The notes beneath the pieces are model-generated. The model ran no database searches and had not been told where the DNA came from. It saw only the letters and a program-made list of their open reading frames with translations. From Parachlamydiales bacterium (GTDB lineage: Bacteria > Chlamydiota > Chlamydiia > Chlamydiales > Rhabdochlamydiaceae): a stretch of DNA of 44,056 bases. The number at the start of each line of letters is the position of its first letter. The stretch's first letter is position 1. Below are positions 17,980 to 25,246 of the stretch, piece after piece. The stretch lies in contig CANJJB010000008.1 in assembly GCA_947474635.1 (NCBI GenBank), positions 1 through 44,056 on the forward strand, read 5' to 3'. The translations under genes were made by a program, and so were the position numbers.

Positions 17980-18831
17980 ATGGCAATCGGATTTGCTAGG
18001 ATAGAGTTTGTGAAGAGATCTGCCGGAAAAAATGCCTGCGCAAAGTCTGCCTACAATCTAAGAGGCAGGATTCAGTTCGATGGCAATTGTGTATATGGCC
18101 CCAAAGAATTCGACTGGTCGTTAAAAGAGCCCCCTGCATTTCATGACATCCTGCTTCCAGAAGGTGTTCATCCGAAATTCAAAGATGCAGCCGCACTGTG
18201 GAATACCGCTGAACAAAAAGAAAAAAGATATAATTCGCAAGTCGCAATCGAATTACTACTTGCACTTCCTGATGACCAAGAAATCTCTTTAGATGATCGT
18301 ATCGAACTTGCACAAGACTTTGTGCATGCCCACTTTGTCTCCAAAGGGCTTGCTGCTCAAATAGACATTCATGCTCCTGAAGAAGAAGAGCGCAACTGGC
18401 ACGCCCACGTGCTTATAACAACACGCAGATTTAAGAATAGTGGCCTGGAGTTAGAAGATCATAAAGCTCGAGATCTCATGCCCAAGGTGTGTTTTGGTAA
18501 AGTGGTAGAAGGCCCCGATTGGGGGCATTTTTGGACACTTGCCCAAAACGCTTTTTTTAAAGCAAAAGGTCTCTCTTTAATTGTCGATAAAAATGGAGTG
18601 GTGCCTCAAGAGCATTTAGGCCCCGTACGCATGAGAGGACAAGCCTTTGACATCATGCGTGAACATGCAAGGCTTTTAGAAGAAAATAAACGTCAGTCGC
18701 AAGACCCTACCCGCATTCGATTTGCCTTAACTAGAAAAGAAAAAACCTTCACATCTATAGACGTAGATGCATTTTTGCATAAGCATGTGCCGTCTGCTCT
18801 TCACGCAAAACTTAAGCGTAAGCTGCTCTAG
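17980..18831 (+). CDS. traA: TraA-type (MobA/MobL) relaxase, truncated
   Basis: From the ATG at 17980 the protein has 283 residues. GGAGG at 17971-17975 fits this start; a GTG at 17761 would add 73 residues with no family match. It begins [32 protein letters not shown], the MobA/MobL opening, and carries the histidine motif [15 protein letters not shown] that binds metal in the relaxase active site. TraA relaxases of this type continue for several hundred more residues with a helicase (RecD/TraI-like) part, but this one ends just after the Ft-rDvd segment that precedes the helicase. Its last 20 nt overlap the end of eno. The C-terminal part has been deleted, so it is probably a decayed or mobilisation-only gene. 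It fits the tra island found in several environmental chlamydiae. Confidence 0.8.
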   Translation: MAIGFARIEFVKRSAGKNACAKSAYNLRGRIQFDGNCVYGPKEFDWSLKEPPAFHDILLPEGVHPKFKDAAALWNTAEQKEKRYNSQVAIELLLALPDDQEISLDDRIELAQDFVHAHFVSKGLAAQIDIHAPEEEERNWHAHVLITTRRFKNSGLELEDHKARDLMPKVCFGKVVEGPDWGHFWTLAQNAFFKAKGLSLIVDKNGVVPQEHLGPVRMRGQAFDIMREHARLLEENKRQSQDPTRIRFALTRKEKTFTSIDVDAFLHKHVPSALHAKLKRKLL

Positions 18832-20056
18832 GGCCCAGCTCTTTTTCAATTTCAAGCAGGCGGTTATATTTTGCAACTCTCTCGCTGCGAGAAAGAGAGC
18901 CTGTTTTTATTTGGCCTGATTGTGCTGCAACAGCAAGATCTGCAATCAGCGTGTCTTCTGTTTCCCCCGACCTATGAGAGATGATCGTCTTATACCCCGA
19001 CTCTTTAGCTATTTTGATTGTTTGAAGAGTTTCTGTCAGAGTACCGATTTGATTGAGCTTAATCAAAATGGCATTGCCCACATTTTCCTTAATCCCTCTT
19101 TTTAAAAAGATAGGGTTTGTGACAAAGATGTCATCTCCTACGATTTGAATAGTAGCCTTTACCGCAGCTGTCAGCTCTTTCCACCCTTCCCAATCATTTT
19201 GATCTAAAGGATCTTCGACAGAGTCAATAGGGTAATCTTTGCAAAGCTTTTGAATATACTCGATTTGTTCTTGAGAAGATTTAGAGCGGTATTTTTTTGT
19301 AGCAGCATCATAAAATTCAGAGGCTGCGCAGTCAAGAGCAAGTGAGATCTCTTTTTCTGCTTTATATCCTGCCTTTTCAATTGCTTCCAAAATAAGATCA
19401 AGTGCTTCTTCATGAGAGCGCAAGGGAGGTGCAAACCCTCCTTCATCTCCCACAGATGTAGAGTACCCCTTTTTTTTAAGAAGCATCTTTAACGTATGAA
19501 AGACTTCAGCGCTTAGTCGGATAGCTTCATGAAATGAGAGCGCTCCAATAGGACGGATCATGAACTCTTGAAAATCAAGACCATTATTGCCATGCACGCC
19601 GCCATTAATAATATTGATCATCGGACAAGGAAGTAAATGCGCCTCTTTTCCTCCCAGGTATTGATAGAGTGGTTTATGGGAAGATAGAGCTGCTGCTTTT
19701 GCGCAGGCAAGGGAAATCCCCAGTATAGCATTGGCTCCATACTTAGATTTATTTTCTGTGCCATCAGCTTCAATCAAGGATTTGTCGATTGCTGCCTGTT
19801 CATGGACATTTTTTTTAAGCACGCACTTTGCTAAAGGCCCCTCTACATTGCAAATAGCCTCTCTAACACCTTTTCCAAAATAGCGCGTCTTATCTCCATC
19901 GCGCAGCTCAAGTGCTTCATGTTCACCTGTTGATGCACCTGATGGAACAGCTGCTTTTCCTACAGAGCCATCCTCGGTTGTGACAAACACTTCCAATGTA
20001 GGTGTGCCTCTTGAATCCAGAATTTCTAAAGCCTGTACAGACGTAATTAAACTCAT
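18812..20056 (-). CDS. eno: Enolase
   Basis: The 414-residue protein matches full-length bacterial enolase, which converts 2-phosphoglycerate to phosphoenolpyruvate in glycolysis. Motifs include [12 protein letters not shown] near the N-terminus, [31 protein letters not shown], the metal ligands in [24 protein letters not shown] and GDDIFVTNP, and the late [13 protein letters not shown] and [11 protein letters not shown]. The end [13 protein letters not shown] is as in the family. The gene lies 1 nt after the methyltransferase gene and is probably co-transcribed with it; a good AGAGG ribosome site sits inside that gene's 3' end. The 3' end overlaps traA by 20 nt in convergent orientation. Confidence 0.97.
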   Translation of the reverse strand: MSLITSVQALEILDSRGTPTLEVFVTTEDGSVGKAAVPSGASTGEHEALELRDGDKTRYFGKGVREAICNVEGPLAKCVLKKNVHEQAAIDKSLIEADGTENKSKYGANAILGISLACAKAAALSSHKPLYQYLGGKEAHLLPCPMINIINGGVHGNNGLDFQEFMIRPIGALSFHEAIRLSAEVFHTLKMLLKKKGYSTSVGDEGGFAPPLRSHEEALDLILEAIEKAGYKAEKEISLALDCAASEFYDAATKKYRSKSSQEQIEYIQKLCKDYPIDSVEDPLDQNDWEGWKELTAAVKATIQIVGDDIFVTNPIFLKRGIKENVGNAILIKLNQIGTLTETLQTIKIAKESGYKTIISHRSGETEDTLIADLAVAAQSGQIKTGSLSRSERVAKYNRLLEIEKELGPRAAYA

Positions 20057-20057
20057 T

Positions 20058-20789
20058 TTACCTCTTCAATTCATACATTAAAATAGCGCCAGCGCTTGCA
20101 ACATTTAAAGACTCCACATCTTTTTCCATCGGAATAGAAATCGGATTGCCCTGCTTTTTAGACCAAGAAGAAGGTCCTAAAGATTCATTTCCTAAAATCA
20201 ACGCAAGGGGATGTTTTGCTTTCAGATCTTGTAAGGAGGTTCCCTGAAGATCTGCCACATAAGCTGTCATCTGATTTTCTTTTAGTAACTCTTCGAGCTC
20301 TTCATAAGTGCCTTCTTGCAGGGGTAAAAAGAAGCAGGCGCCTTTTGAGGCCCTGATGGCTTTATCATTAAAGGGGTCTGCCGAATGAGGGGTCAAAAAA
20401 ACTCCTTCCCATCCTAGAGCCAGCGCTGTACGCAAAAGAGTGCCTAAATTTCCTGGATCAGAGATTCTATCTAGCACCAGCATGCTTTTTATTCCTTTGA
20501 GGGGGCGCTTTTCAGGAAGAGCAATTTCTGCTGCGATTCCTTCTGGCTCTGCCAAAGAAGTGACTTTCTTAAGGATCTCAGGCGTTGCAAGAAAGGTAGT
20601 TTCTGCTTCAATCCCTGGAAAATCGTGATCGATAATCAAAGTTTTTATGTCAAAAAGACAAGAAATTTCTTTAACAAGACGTTTCCCCACGATCACAACG
20701 CTTTTTTCTTCCATACGGAATGATTTATCCTGGCGAAGTTTGACAAATCGTTTTACAATAGGGTGCTGGGTACTCGTAATTTTTAGCAT
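20058..20789 (-). CDS. SpoU/TrmH-family RNA 2'-O-methyltransferase
   Basis: From the ATG at 20789 the protein has 243 residues; the longer frame opens with TTG at 20807. The SpoU knot motifs are present: [22 protein letters not shown] (motif 1), [12 protein letters not shown] (motif 2) and [24 protein letters not shown] (motif 3), which bind S-adenosylmethionine in the trefoil knot. The N-terminal part is a short RNA-binding substrate domain. The target is probably a 23S or tRNA ribose, but RlmB-like versus TrmH-like is not decided from sequence. The start is only 6 nt from the start of the divergent kinase-like gene, so the two promoters must reach into each other's coding region. Confidence 0.88.
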   Translation of the reverse strand: MLKITSTQHPIVKRFVKLRQDKSFRMEEKSVVIVGKRLVKEISCLFDIKTLIIDHDFPGIEAETTFLATPEILKKVTSLAEPEGIAAEIALPEKRPLKGIKSMLVLDRISDPGNLGTLLRTALALGWEGVFLTPHSADPFNDKAIRASKGACFFLPLQEGTYEELEELLKENQMTAYVADLQGTSLQDLKAKHPLALILGNESLGPSSWSKKQGNPISIPMEKDVESLNVASAGAILMYELKR

Positions 20790-20795
20790 AGGGCT

Positions 20796-21587
20796 ATGAT
20801 GGCACAATTCACATTCAAGAGCAAGATTCTCTCCGGTTTACTCGCTGTTTTACTTTGCGGAGCGTTTGTTTTTTGGAATATATCTCATAATTCAAAAAGA
20901 TTTTCCCCTTCTAAAGTGTCGGGCTTTTTGCCTCATCATCCTGAGTGGGATGTGCCCCTTACTTCAGATGCACAGGCAACTCTTAGCCATGTGTTTAACC
21001 AGCCTTTTTCTTACCTAGGAGTGGGCGTTCAGACTTTTGCTTTTGTATCTCACGATGGCAAGTATGTGATCAAGTTTTTCAAAGCTCCCCCTGCAAGTAC
21101 CCAAGAGAAGTATGAAAAAAGAATGGATAAGCTCATCATTGCTCTAGATGCCTATTACATGGCCTATCAAGAGATACCTGAAGATACAGGACTCCTATTT
21201 GTTCACCTCACTCCCACCACTCATCTCCAAAAAACAGTCATGGTCTCTGACCGTTCAGGAAAAAAACATCTCATCGATTTAGATACCGCGCCGTTCATCG
21301 TCCAAGAAAAAGCAGAGCTGATCTTTGATCGCTTTAAAAGGCTTATTCTCCGCGGAGATGCTAAGAATCTCAAAACATCTGTCACAGCCGTACTCGACCT
21401 TGTTAATAGACGCATTCAAAAAGGCTTTACAGACGATGATAAAGCAGTCACCCACAACTACGGCTTTGTAGGCGACCGCCCGATTCACTTTGATATCGGC
21501 AGGATGCATAAAGGGGAGCGTGAAGGTGAGTACGAGTACATTGTGGATAGAATCGATTCTTGGCTTCTTCAAGATGCAGAAAAATAA
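20796..21587 (+). CDS. Membrane-anchored protein with a kinase-like domain (paralogue B)
   Basis: The 263-residue protein shares the plan of the gene at 11211-12104: an N-terminal membrane segment (about 9-28), FSYLGVGVQTFAFVS, YVIKFF with K93, a helical middle part, and GFTDDDKAVTHNYGFVGDRPIHFDIGRM near the end with D213, N221 and D233. The two paralogues align over the whole domain with the same motif spacing but modest identity. The D-N-D triad and lysine resemble the catalytic set of protein-kinase/APH folds in reduced form. Starts: ATG at 20796 or ATG at 20799; AGGG lies just upstream. It is followed by a hairpin shared with the convergent porin. Function is unknown. Confidence 0.65.
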   Translation: MMAQFTFKSKILSGLLAVLLCGAFVFWNISHNSKRFSPSKVSGFLPHHPEWDVPLTSDAQATLSHVFNQPFSYLGVGVQTFAFVSHDGKYVIKFFKAPPASTQEKYEKRMDKLIIALDAYYMAYQEIPEDTGLLFVHLTPTTHLQKTVMVSDRSGKKHLIDLDTAPFIVQEKAELIFDRFKRLILRGDAKNLKTSVTAVLDLVNRRIQKGFTDDDKAVTHNYGFVGDRPIHFDIGRMHKGEREGEYEYIVDRIDSWLLQDAEK

Positions 21588-21618
21588 AAAAGCCATTCCC
21601 CCTCATCGGGAGAATGGC
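21581..21618 (-). terminator. Hairpin with T-run, terminator of the MOMP-like gene at 21655
   Basis: GCCATTC-CCC at 21592-21601 pairs with GGG-A-GAATGGC ending at 21618 (one bulged A). On the minus strand it is followed by a T-rich run (complement of 21581-21591), as in intrinsic terminators. Read on the plus strand it can also stop the kinase-like gene, though without a T-run. Confidence 0.7.
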
Positions 21619-21654
21619 CCTGAAGCAGATATTTTATTTACAAAACATCTGAGG

Positions 21655-22766
21655 TTAAAAATCAAAGCGTCCAGACACCGTTAGGCCATGGAGATAAATA
21701 TCTCCCACCCAAGAAGTTGTAAGTGCTGACATCACATTCATCTTAAAGAACGCTTGGAAATCATACGTTGCAGTAAAATCGATGTGATATTTTTGGTCAG
21801 AAAAATACATGCCCCATCCAAACCCAAGGTCGTATTCTAGATTAGCACGCAACGCGCTAAACTGAGGGATCTTAACAGGAGCCGGTCCTACAATGAAAGG
21901 AGTAATATTGTTTGCTTGGGTCTCACGATATTTAGTTCCATTGGAAGTGTATTTAGTATACAACAAACTGCCAGTACCAGAGCCAATGATACGAAACTCT
22001 TTATAGAGTAGCCACTCCAAATCAGCTCCTAAACGAGGCCCAATTCCCCAAAGATGTGATTGATAATTATATTCAAAAAAGCCTTCCAGATCAACCTGAG
22101 GCGAAGTATTCTCTATCATGAAGGTGTAAGGGGTTTTCTTTTTCATGTTTTGTTTTAATGTTATCCCGCGGAGGCCCATAAGAGGGGAAACAATCAAGCG
22201 TTTTCCTTGATAAAATGGGCGCTGAAGACTTAAATCAAATAGATTAAGATGAAAAGACCATTTGGTATATTGGGGAGTGTTGTTCGCCCCAGACGACGTC
22301 CAGCTATCCTCCCATATGTCTGTTGCGCCTGTGTGGTAGTGTGTTGTAATTTCTTCGCTTATGCGTGTCCACTCTGAAACGATAGCCCAATCATCAAAAG
22401 GTGTGTCAACGCCGAATCCAACTTTAAAACCTGGTCGATAAGCAAACCTTGGGCTCAGTTGTGTTCCGGATGTTATATTAAACCAGTCAGGCATACTAGG
22501 ATCGGGGATCTGAGTCTTATAATCAATTCCAGCCTCCAAGAACTCCTCACTCACATGCCAATAGATAAAGCTAGCATCGACAAAGTAATCCCATTTGTGG
22601 GTGTTGATAGCAGCTGGATAATTATAAGCAGGAGGAACTGTTGTGTGTTCTAGATCGAGACCACGTGTGACGGGCACAGTAGGTTCGTGGGGGGGGGGGC
22701 ATCAGCGAATGCAGATGCACACGTTAGTGTAAAAGCGCTTAATAACAATTTCTGGATTCTTTTCAT
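21655..22766 (-). CDS. MOMP-like outer-membrane porin split by a homopolymer tract (frame-shifted)
   Basis: The signal peptide and the mature barrel lie in different frames. Starting at ATG 22766 the minus strand encodes a signal peptide (MKRIQKLLLSAFTLTCASAFADA) that runs into an 11-C tract (22689-22699); in this frame a TAG is met at 22650-22652. The barrel (LDLEHTTVPPAYNY... to the terminal GRFDF) is open only in another frame, from a GTG at 22677. A tract of 9 or 12 C would join the two into one protein of about 370 residues. Mature features are the DASFIYW motif seen in MOMP-like porins of environmental chlamydiae and a C-terminal phenylalanine typical of BamA-dependent barrels. It lies 4 nt after the GT25 gene, so both likely share one transcript. 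As sequenced it is OFF, or the tract length is a sequencing error. Confidence 0.8.
22689..22699. repeat. 11-nt homopolymeric G (C on the coding strand) tract, likely slippage site
   Basis: Eleven consecutive G on the plus strand, directly after the signal-peptide codons of the MOMP-like gene. The tract sets the frame: 9 or 12 would put the barrel in frame, 11 does not. Poly-G/C tracts in outer membrane genes are the usual form of chlamydial phase variation (known in Pmp genes). Confidence 0.75.
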
Positions 22767-22770
22767 GGAA

Positions 22771-23634
22771 TTACTTCTTTCTTTCTAGTTTTTGGTTAAG
22801 GATCTGATGTTGTCTTTGAGACATCTGGGTATTGGAATCTTGCTGAACACGGTGAGAGACGATATCGCGGGTAAGAGTGATTTGTTTGAGGTTAGAAACG
22901 TGGGGTAATTCATTGTCGATGGGAAGGAAGAGATTGTTTTCTGCAAAATAATGTAGAATTTTTTCGATGCCAGAACGGCGGATGATCATCGAATAGCATC
23001 CAAAGCGCATGCCAACTTCTGTGCAGACTTCATTGATGGGATAGCGACGTTTATAAAAAGAAAGATCGCACCTAGGAGCCCCTGGGCGGGCAATGACTGA
23101 AGTAGGAGGACGTCTTATACCGTAAGAATCTTTTGTTTCAACGTCGGTATATAAAATGTCCCAATCGATTCCGTTTTGATCTAAGGAAGAGATCAGGTCA
23201 GATAGGGCTGAAGGGTTGTTTTTTACATCGACATCATCTTCCATGACCCAGATGGTGTTATAGCCAGAAATATATGCATCTTGGAGAACGGAGATATGGC
23301 TGAGTAAGCAACCAATGCGTCCTTGATTCATCACTCGAGATAGTGGAGTAGGTTGAAGGTTAGAAACAAGAGAGGAAGGTAAAGACCATCCATCAATTGC
23401 ATCAAAACGGTAGGGAATGATGCCGTAATTTTTAAGCCTGCGCAAAGAGAGCGCTAATTTATCAGTGCGCGTTTTTAGATTGATCATGTAGATGAAGTCA
23501 ACGCCTGCAATGGATGTGCAGCTTTTATTCTCTTCACAGGGGCGCAGGTTCTCTTGCCAAGCGGATTCCAATGGATGGCTAAGAAAAATAAGTGCTAGAA
23601 ATAGAAAAAAACGGACAGCTTTTCTACAAATCAT
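22771..23634 (-). CDS. Exported GT25-family glycosyltransferase
   Basis: The 287-residue protein has an N-terminal signal or anchor segment (about 4-25). It contains FIYMINLKTRTDKLALSLRRL, the GT25 opening (YVINLxxRxDRL), RFDAIDGW, RIGCLLSHISVLQDA (the GCxxSH motif) and IWVMEDDVDV, the DxD-like metal and donor site, then a late NEVCTEVGMRFGCYSMI. Bacterial GT25 enzymes often add galactose to lipooligosaccharide. A signal sequence is unusual for a nucleotide-sugar-dependent enzyme, which would normally act in the cytosol. It lies 4 nt from the signal-peptide start of the MOMP-like porin, suggesting co-expression and possibly joint surface modification. Confidence 0.82.
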   Translation of the reverse strand: MICRKAVRFFLFLALIFLSHPLESAWQENLRPCEENKSCTSIAGVDFIYMINLKTRTDKLALSLRRLKNYGIIPYRFDAIDGWSLPSSLVSNLQPTPLSRVMNQGRIGCLLSHISVLQDAYISGYNTIWVMEDDVDVKNNPSALSDLISSLDQNGIDWDILYTDVETKDSYGIRRPPTSVIARPGAPRCDLSFYKRRYPINEVCTEVGMRFGCYSMIIRRSGIEKILHYFAENNLFLPIDNELPHVSNLKQITLTRDIVSHRVQQDSNTQMSQRQHQILNQKLERKK

Positions 23635-23657
23635 GATACCCCTAATCGAAGCGCACT

Positions 23658-23686
23658 ATCATAATGAAATATTCGTTTGTTGTGAA
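23658..23686 (-). promoter_or_regulatory. Sigma70-type promoter of the GT25-porin unit
   Basis: On the minus strand, TTCACA (23686-23681) and TATGAT (23663-23658) are separated by 17 nt, each one base from consensus. The region ends about 24 nt upstream of the GT25 start. No separate promoter is visible in the 4-nt gap before the porin, so this probably drives both. Confidence 0.65.
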
Positions 23687-23702
23687 ACGTTTTTTTAATA
23701 TG

Positions 23703-23725
23703 AAAAAATCTCATAGTCTGTGAGA
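23703..23725 (-). terminator. Weak terminator after the CCA-adding enzyme gene
   Basis: On the minus strand TCTCA(loop of 7)TGAGA is followed by six T. The 5-bp stem is short, so confidence is limited, but it lies 16 nt after the pcnB stop and just before the GT25 promoter, where a terminator is expected. Confidence 0.4.
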
Positions 23726-23740
23726 CAATTTGAAGTGCTT

Positions 23741-24988
23741 TTATTTTTCTGAGTTCCAGAGAGGGGATTGTTTAAGAAGAGCAAGTACTTCTTGGGGATC
23801 TTCAAGGTTATGATTAACGGAGAGTTTTTCGGCTTCTTTTAAGAGAAGGCCGAGATGTTTTCCGGGAGATATGCCTGCTTGTATCAGATGCTCTGCAGAG
23901 AGAAGAGGGTGATGAGATTGGATACGCGTGATAGCTTTTTCTAAGACAGATCTGCGCGTTGCGTGCTCTTCTAAGAAAGAGGTTTTTTCGCTTGAAGGTA
24001 AGTGGGCTGCCATGATGTCTATCGCAAGAGATGCGTGAGGGTTTGCATAGAGATGGGCCCATTCGATGAGCTCGAGATTTTCTTGCCAATCTTTTGGCAT
24101 GCGCAAAAGTGTTTTGGCATGGTGCAGGTACTGGACCAGCTGTTTATCGGGGTTGGAGAGTTTTAAATATTCACAGAGTTTGATGAGTTTATCTAGAGAG
24201 TCGTTTGGGAAAAGCTCTAAGAGCTCTGCGATGGTGGGAGCGTTTTTAGGAAAATGTTGCAATGGCAGGAGGCGCTTTTCAATTTCTTCGATGGAAAGAT
24301 TTGAGAGATCTGGGAAAATGGTGGGAAGTAGGCCCAGTTTGTGAAGAAGGATAAGGCCCTGATCAAAATGGGAAAAAAGAGACATCTTTTTAAATTCTAG
24401 AAAGACACGTTCAATTGCAACAGAGGGGAATAAACTTTTTGCATGATCTAATATAGCGCTAATGGTGGAGGGGTCAATGGGAAAATTAAACCGCGTAGAG
24501 TAGCGCACAGCGCGCATCATGCGGAGTCTATCTTCTAAAAATCTATCATGGGGATTGCCAATTGCTTTAATGATACCTTTTTCAATGTCAGCTTTGCCAC
24601 CAACATAATCGTAAAGTGTGTCTGTAAGAGGATCATAGAAGAGGCCATTGATTGTAAAATCTCTTCTCTGAGCATCTTCTTTGGGTGTTGCGGGCTTAAT
24701 TCCTTGAGGTCTTCTTCCGTCGAGTGTCGGCTCATCTGTCCGAAAAGTTGCGACTTCAAATTGATGGCCCTCTTCTACAACGATGATAATACCAAACGCA
24801 ATCCCGACAGGAATAGTTTTTGGAAAAAGTTTAGCTACTTCTTCCACAGAAGCAGATGTTGCGATATCAATATCATCAGAGGAGCGGTGCATTAAAAAAT
24901 CGCGCACCCATCCTCCGGCAAAATAAGCAATGTGGCCGGCGGAGGCGAGTTTTTTTACAATGCGGGTAGCAGTTGCTAATTGTGGCAT
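23741..24988 (-). CDS. pcnB: CCA-adding enzyme / poly(A) polymerase family tRNA nucleotidyltransferase
   Basis: From ATG 24988 the protein has about 415 residues (a TTG at 25003 adds five). It carries the class II nucleotidyltransferase signature: GGWVRDFLMHRSSDDIDIATSA with the DxD metal pair, then FRTDEPTLDGRRP, RRDFTINGLFYDP and DRLRMMRAVRYSTRFNF, the RNA-binding and ERhxxExxx-type helices (IERVFLEFKKM). The C-terminal half is the all-helical tail domain. It either adds CCA to tRNA 3' ends or poly(A); the tRNA-Arg gene in this window lacks encoded CCA, so a CCA-adding activity is needed in the cell. Which of the two activities this copy has cannot be decided from sequence. Confidence 0.9.
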   Translation of the reverse strand: MPQLATATRIVKKLASAGHIAYFAGGWVRDFLMHRSSDDIDIATSASVEEVAKLFPKTIPVGIAFGIIIVVEEGHQFEVATFRTDEPTLDGRRPQGIKPATPKEDAQRRDFTINGLFYDPLTDTLYDYVGGKADIEKGIIKAIGNPHDRFLEDRLRMMRAVRYSTRFNFPIDPSTISAILDHAKSLFPSVAIERVFLEFKKMSLFSHFDQGLILLHKLGLLPTIFPDLSNLSIEEIEKRLLPLQHFPKNAPTIAELLELFPNDSLDKLIKLCEYLKLSNPDKQLVQYLHHAKTLLRMPKDWQENLELIEWAHLYANPHASLAIDIMAAHLPSSEKTSFLEEHATRRSVLEKAITRIQSHHPLLSAEHLIQAGISPGKHLGLLLKEAEKLSVNHNLEDPQEVLALLKQSPLWNSEK

Positions 24989-25068
24989 TTCTTGAGCATA
25001 CAAAAACTCCCATTTTTTGATACCATAATTCCTGTGACTATTCAGATGGGAACTGGACCCAAGTCCTA

Positions 25069-25181
25069 AACCACAGAGCTCACAGAGAACACAGAGGCCG
25101 CAAGATGCGGCAAGAAAAAGAAGAGCTTATCTTTCTTTGCCGCGTCTTGCGGCCTCTGTGTTCTCTGTGAGCTCTGTGGTT
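25069..25181. repeat. Long inverted repeat (45-nt arms, 23-nt loop)
   Basis: Arms 25069-25113 and 25137-25181 are complementary at 44 of 45 positions, and the one mismatch is a T-G pair that would also pair in RNA. Each arm starts AACCACAGAG and holds three CACAGAG units at a 9-nt period. It lies between divergent pcnB and mutL and encodes no protein. It is too long and too perfect for an ordinary terminator and looks like a mobile or structural repeat element. Confidence 0.9.
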
Positions 25182-25246
25182 CAAGAATTTGCGTTTAACT
25201 AAGGAGATTTGAATAGTTACTCATCACCTTAAGTAAGAGGCGCGTT

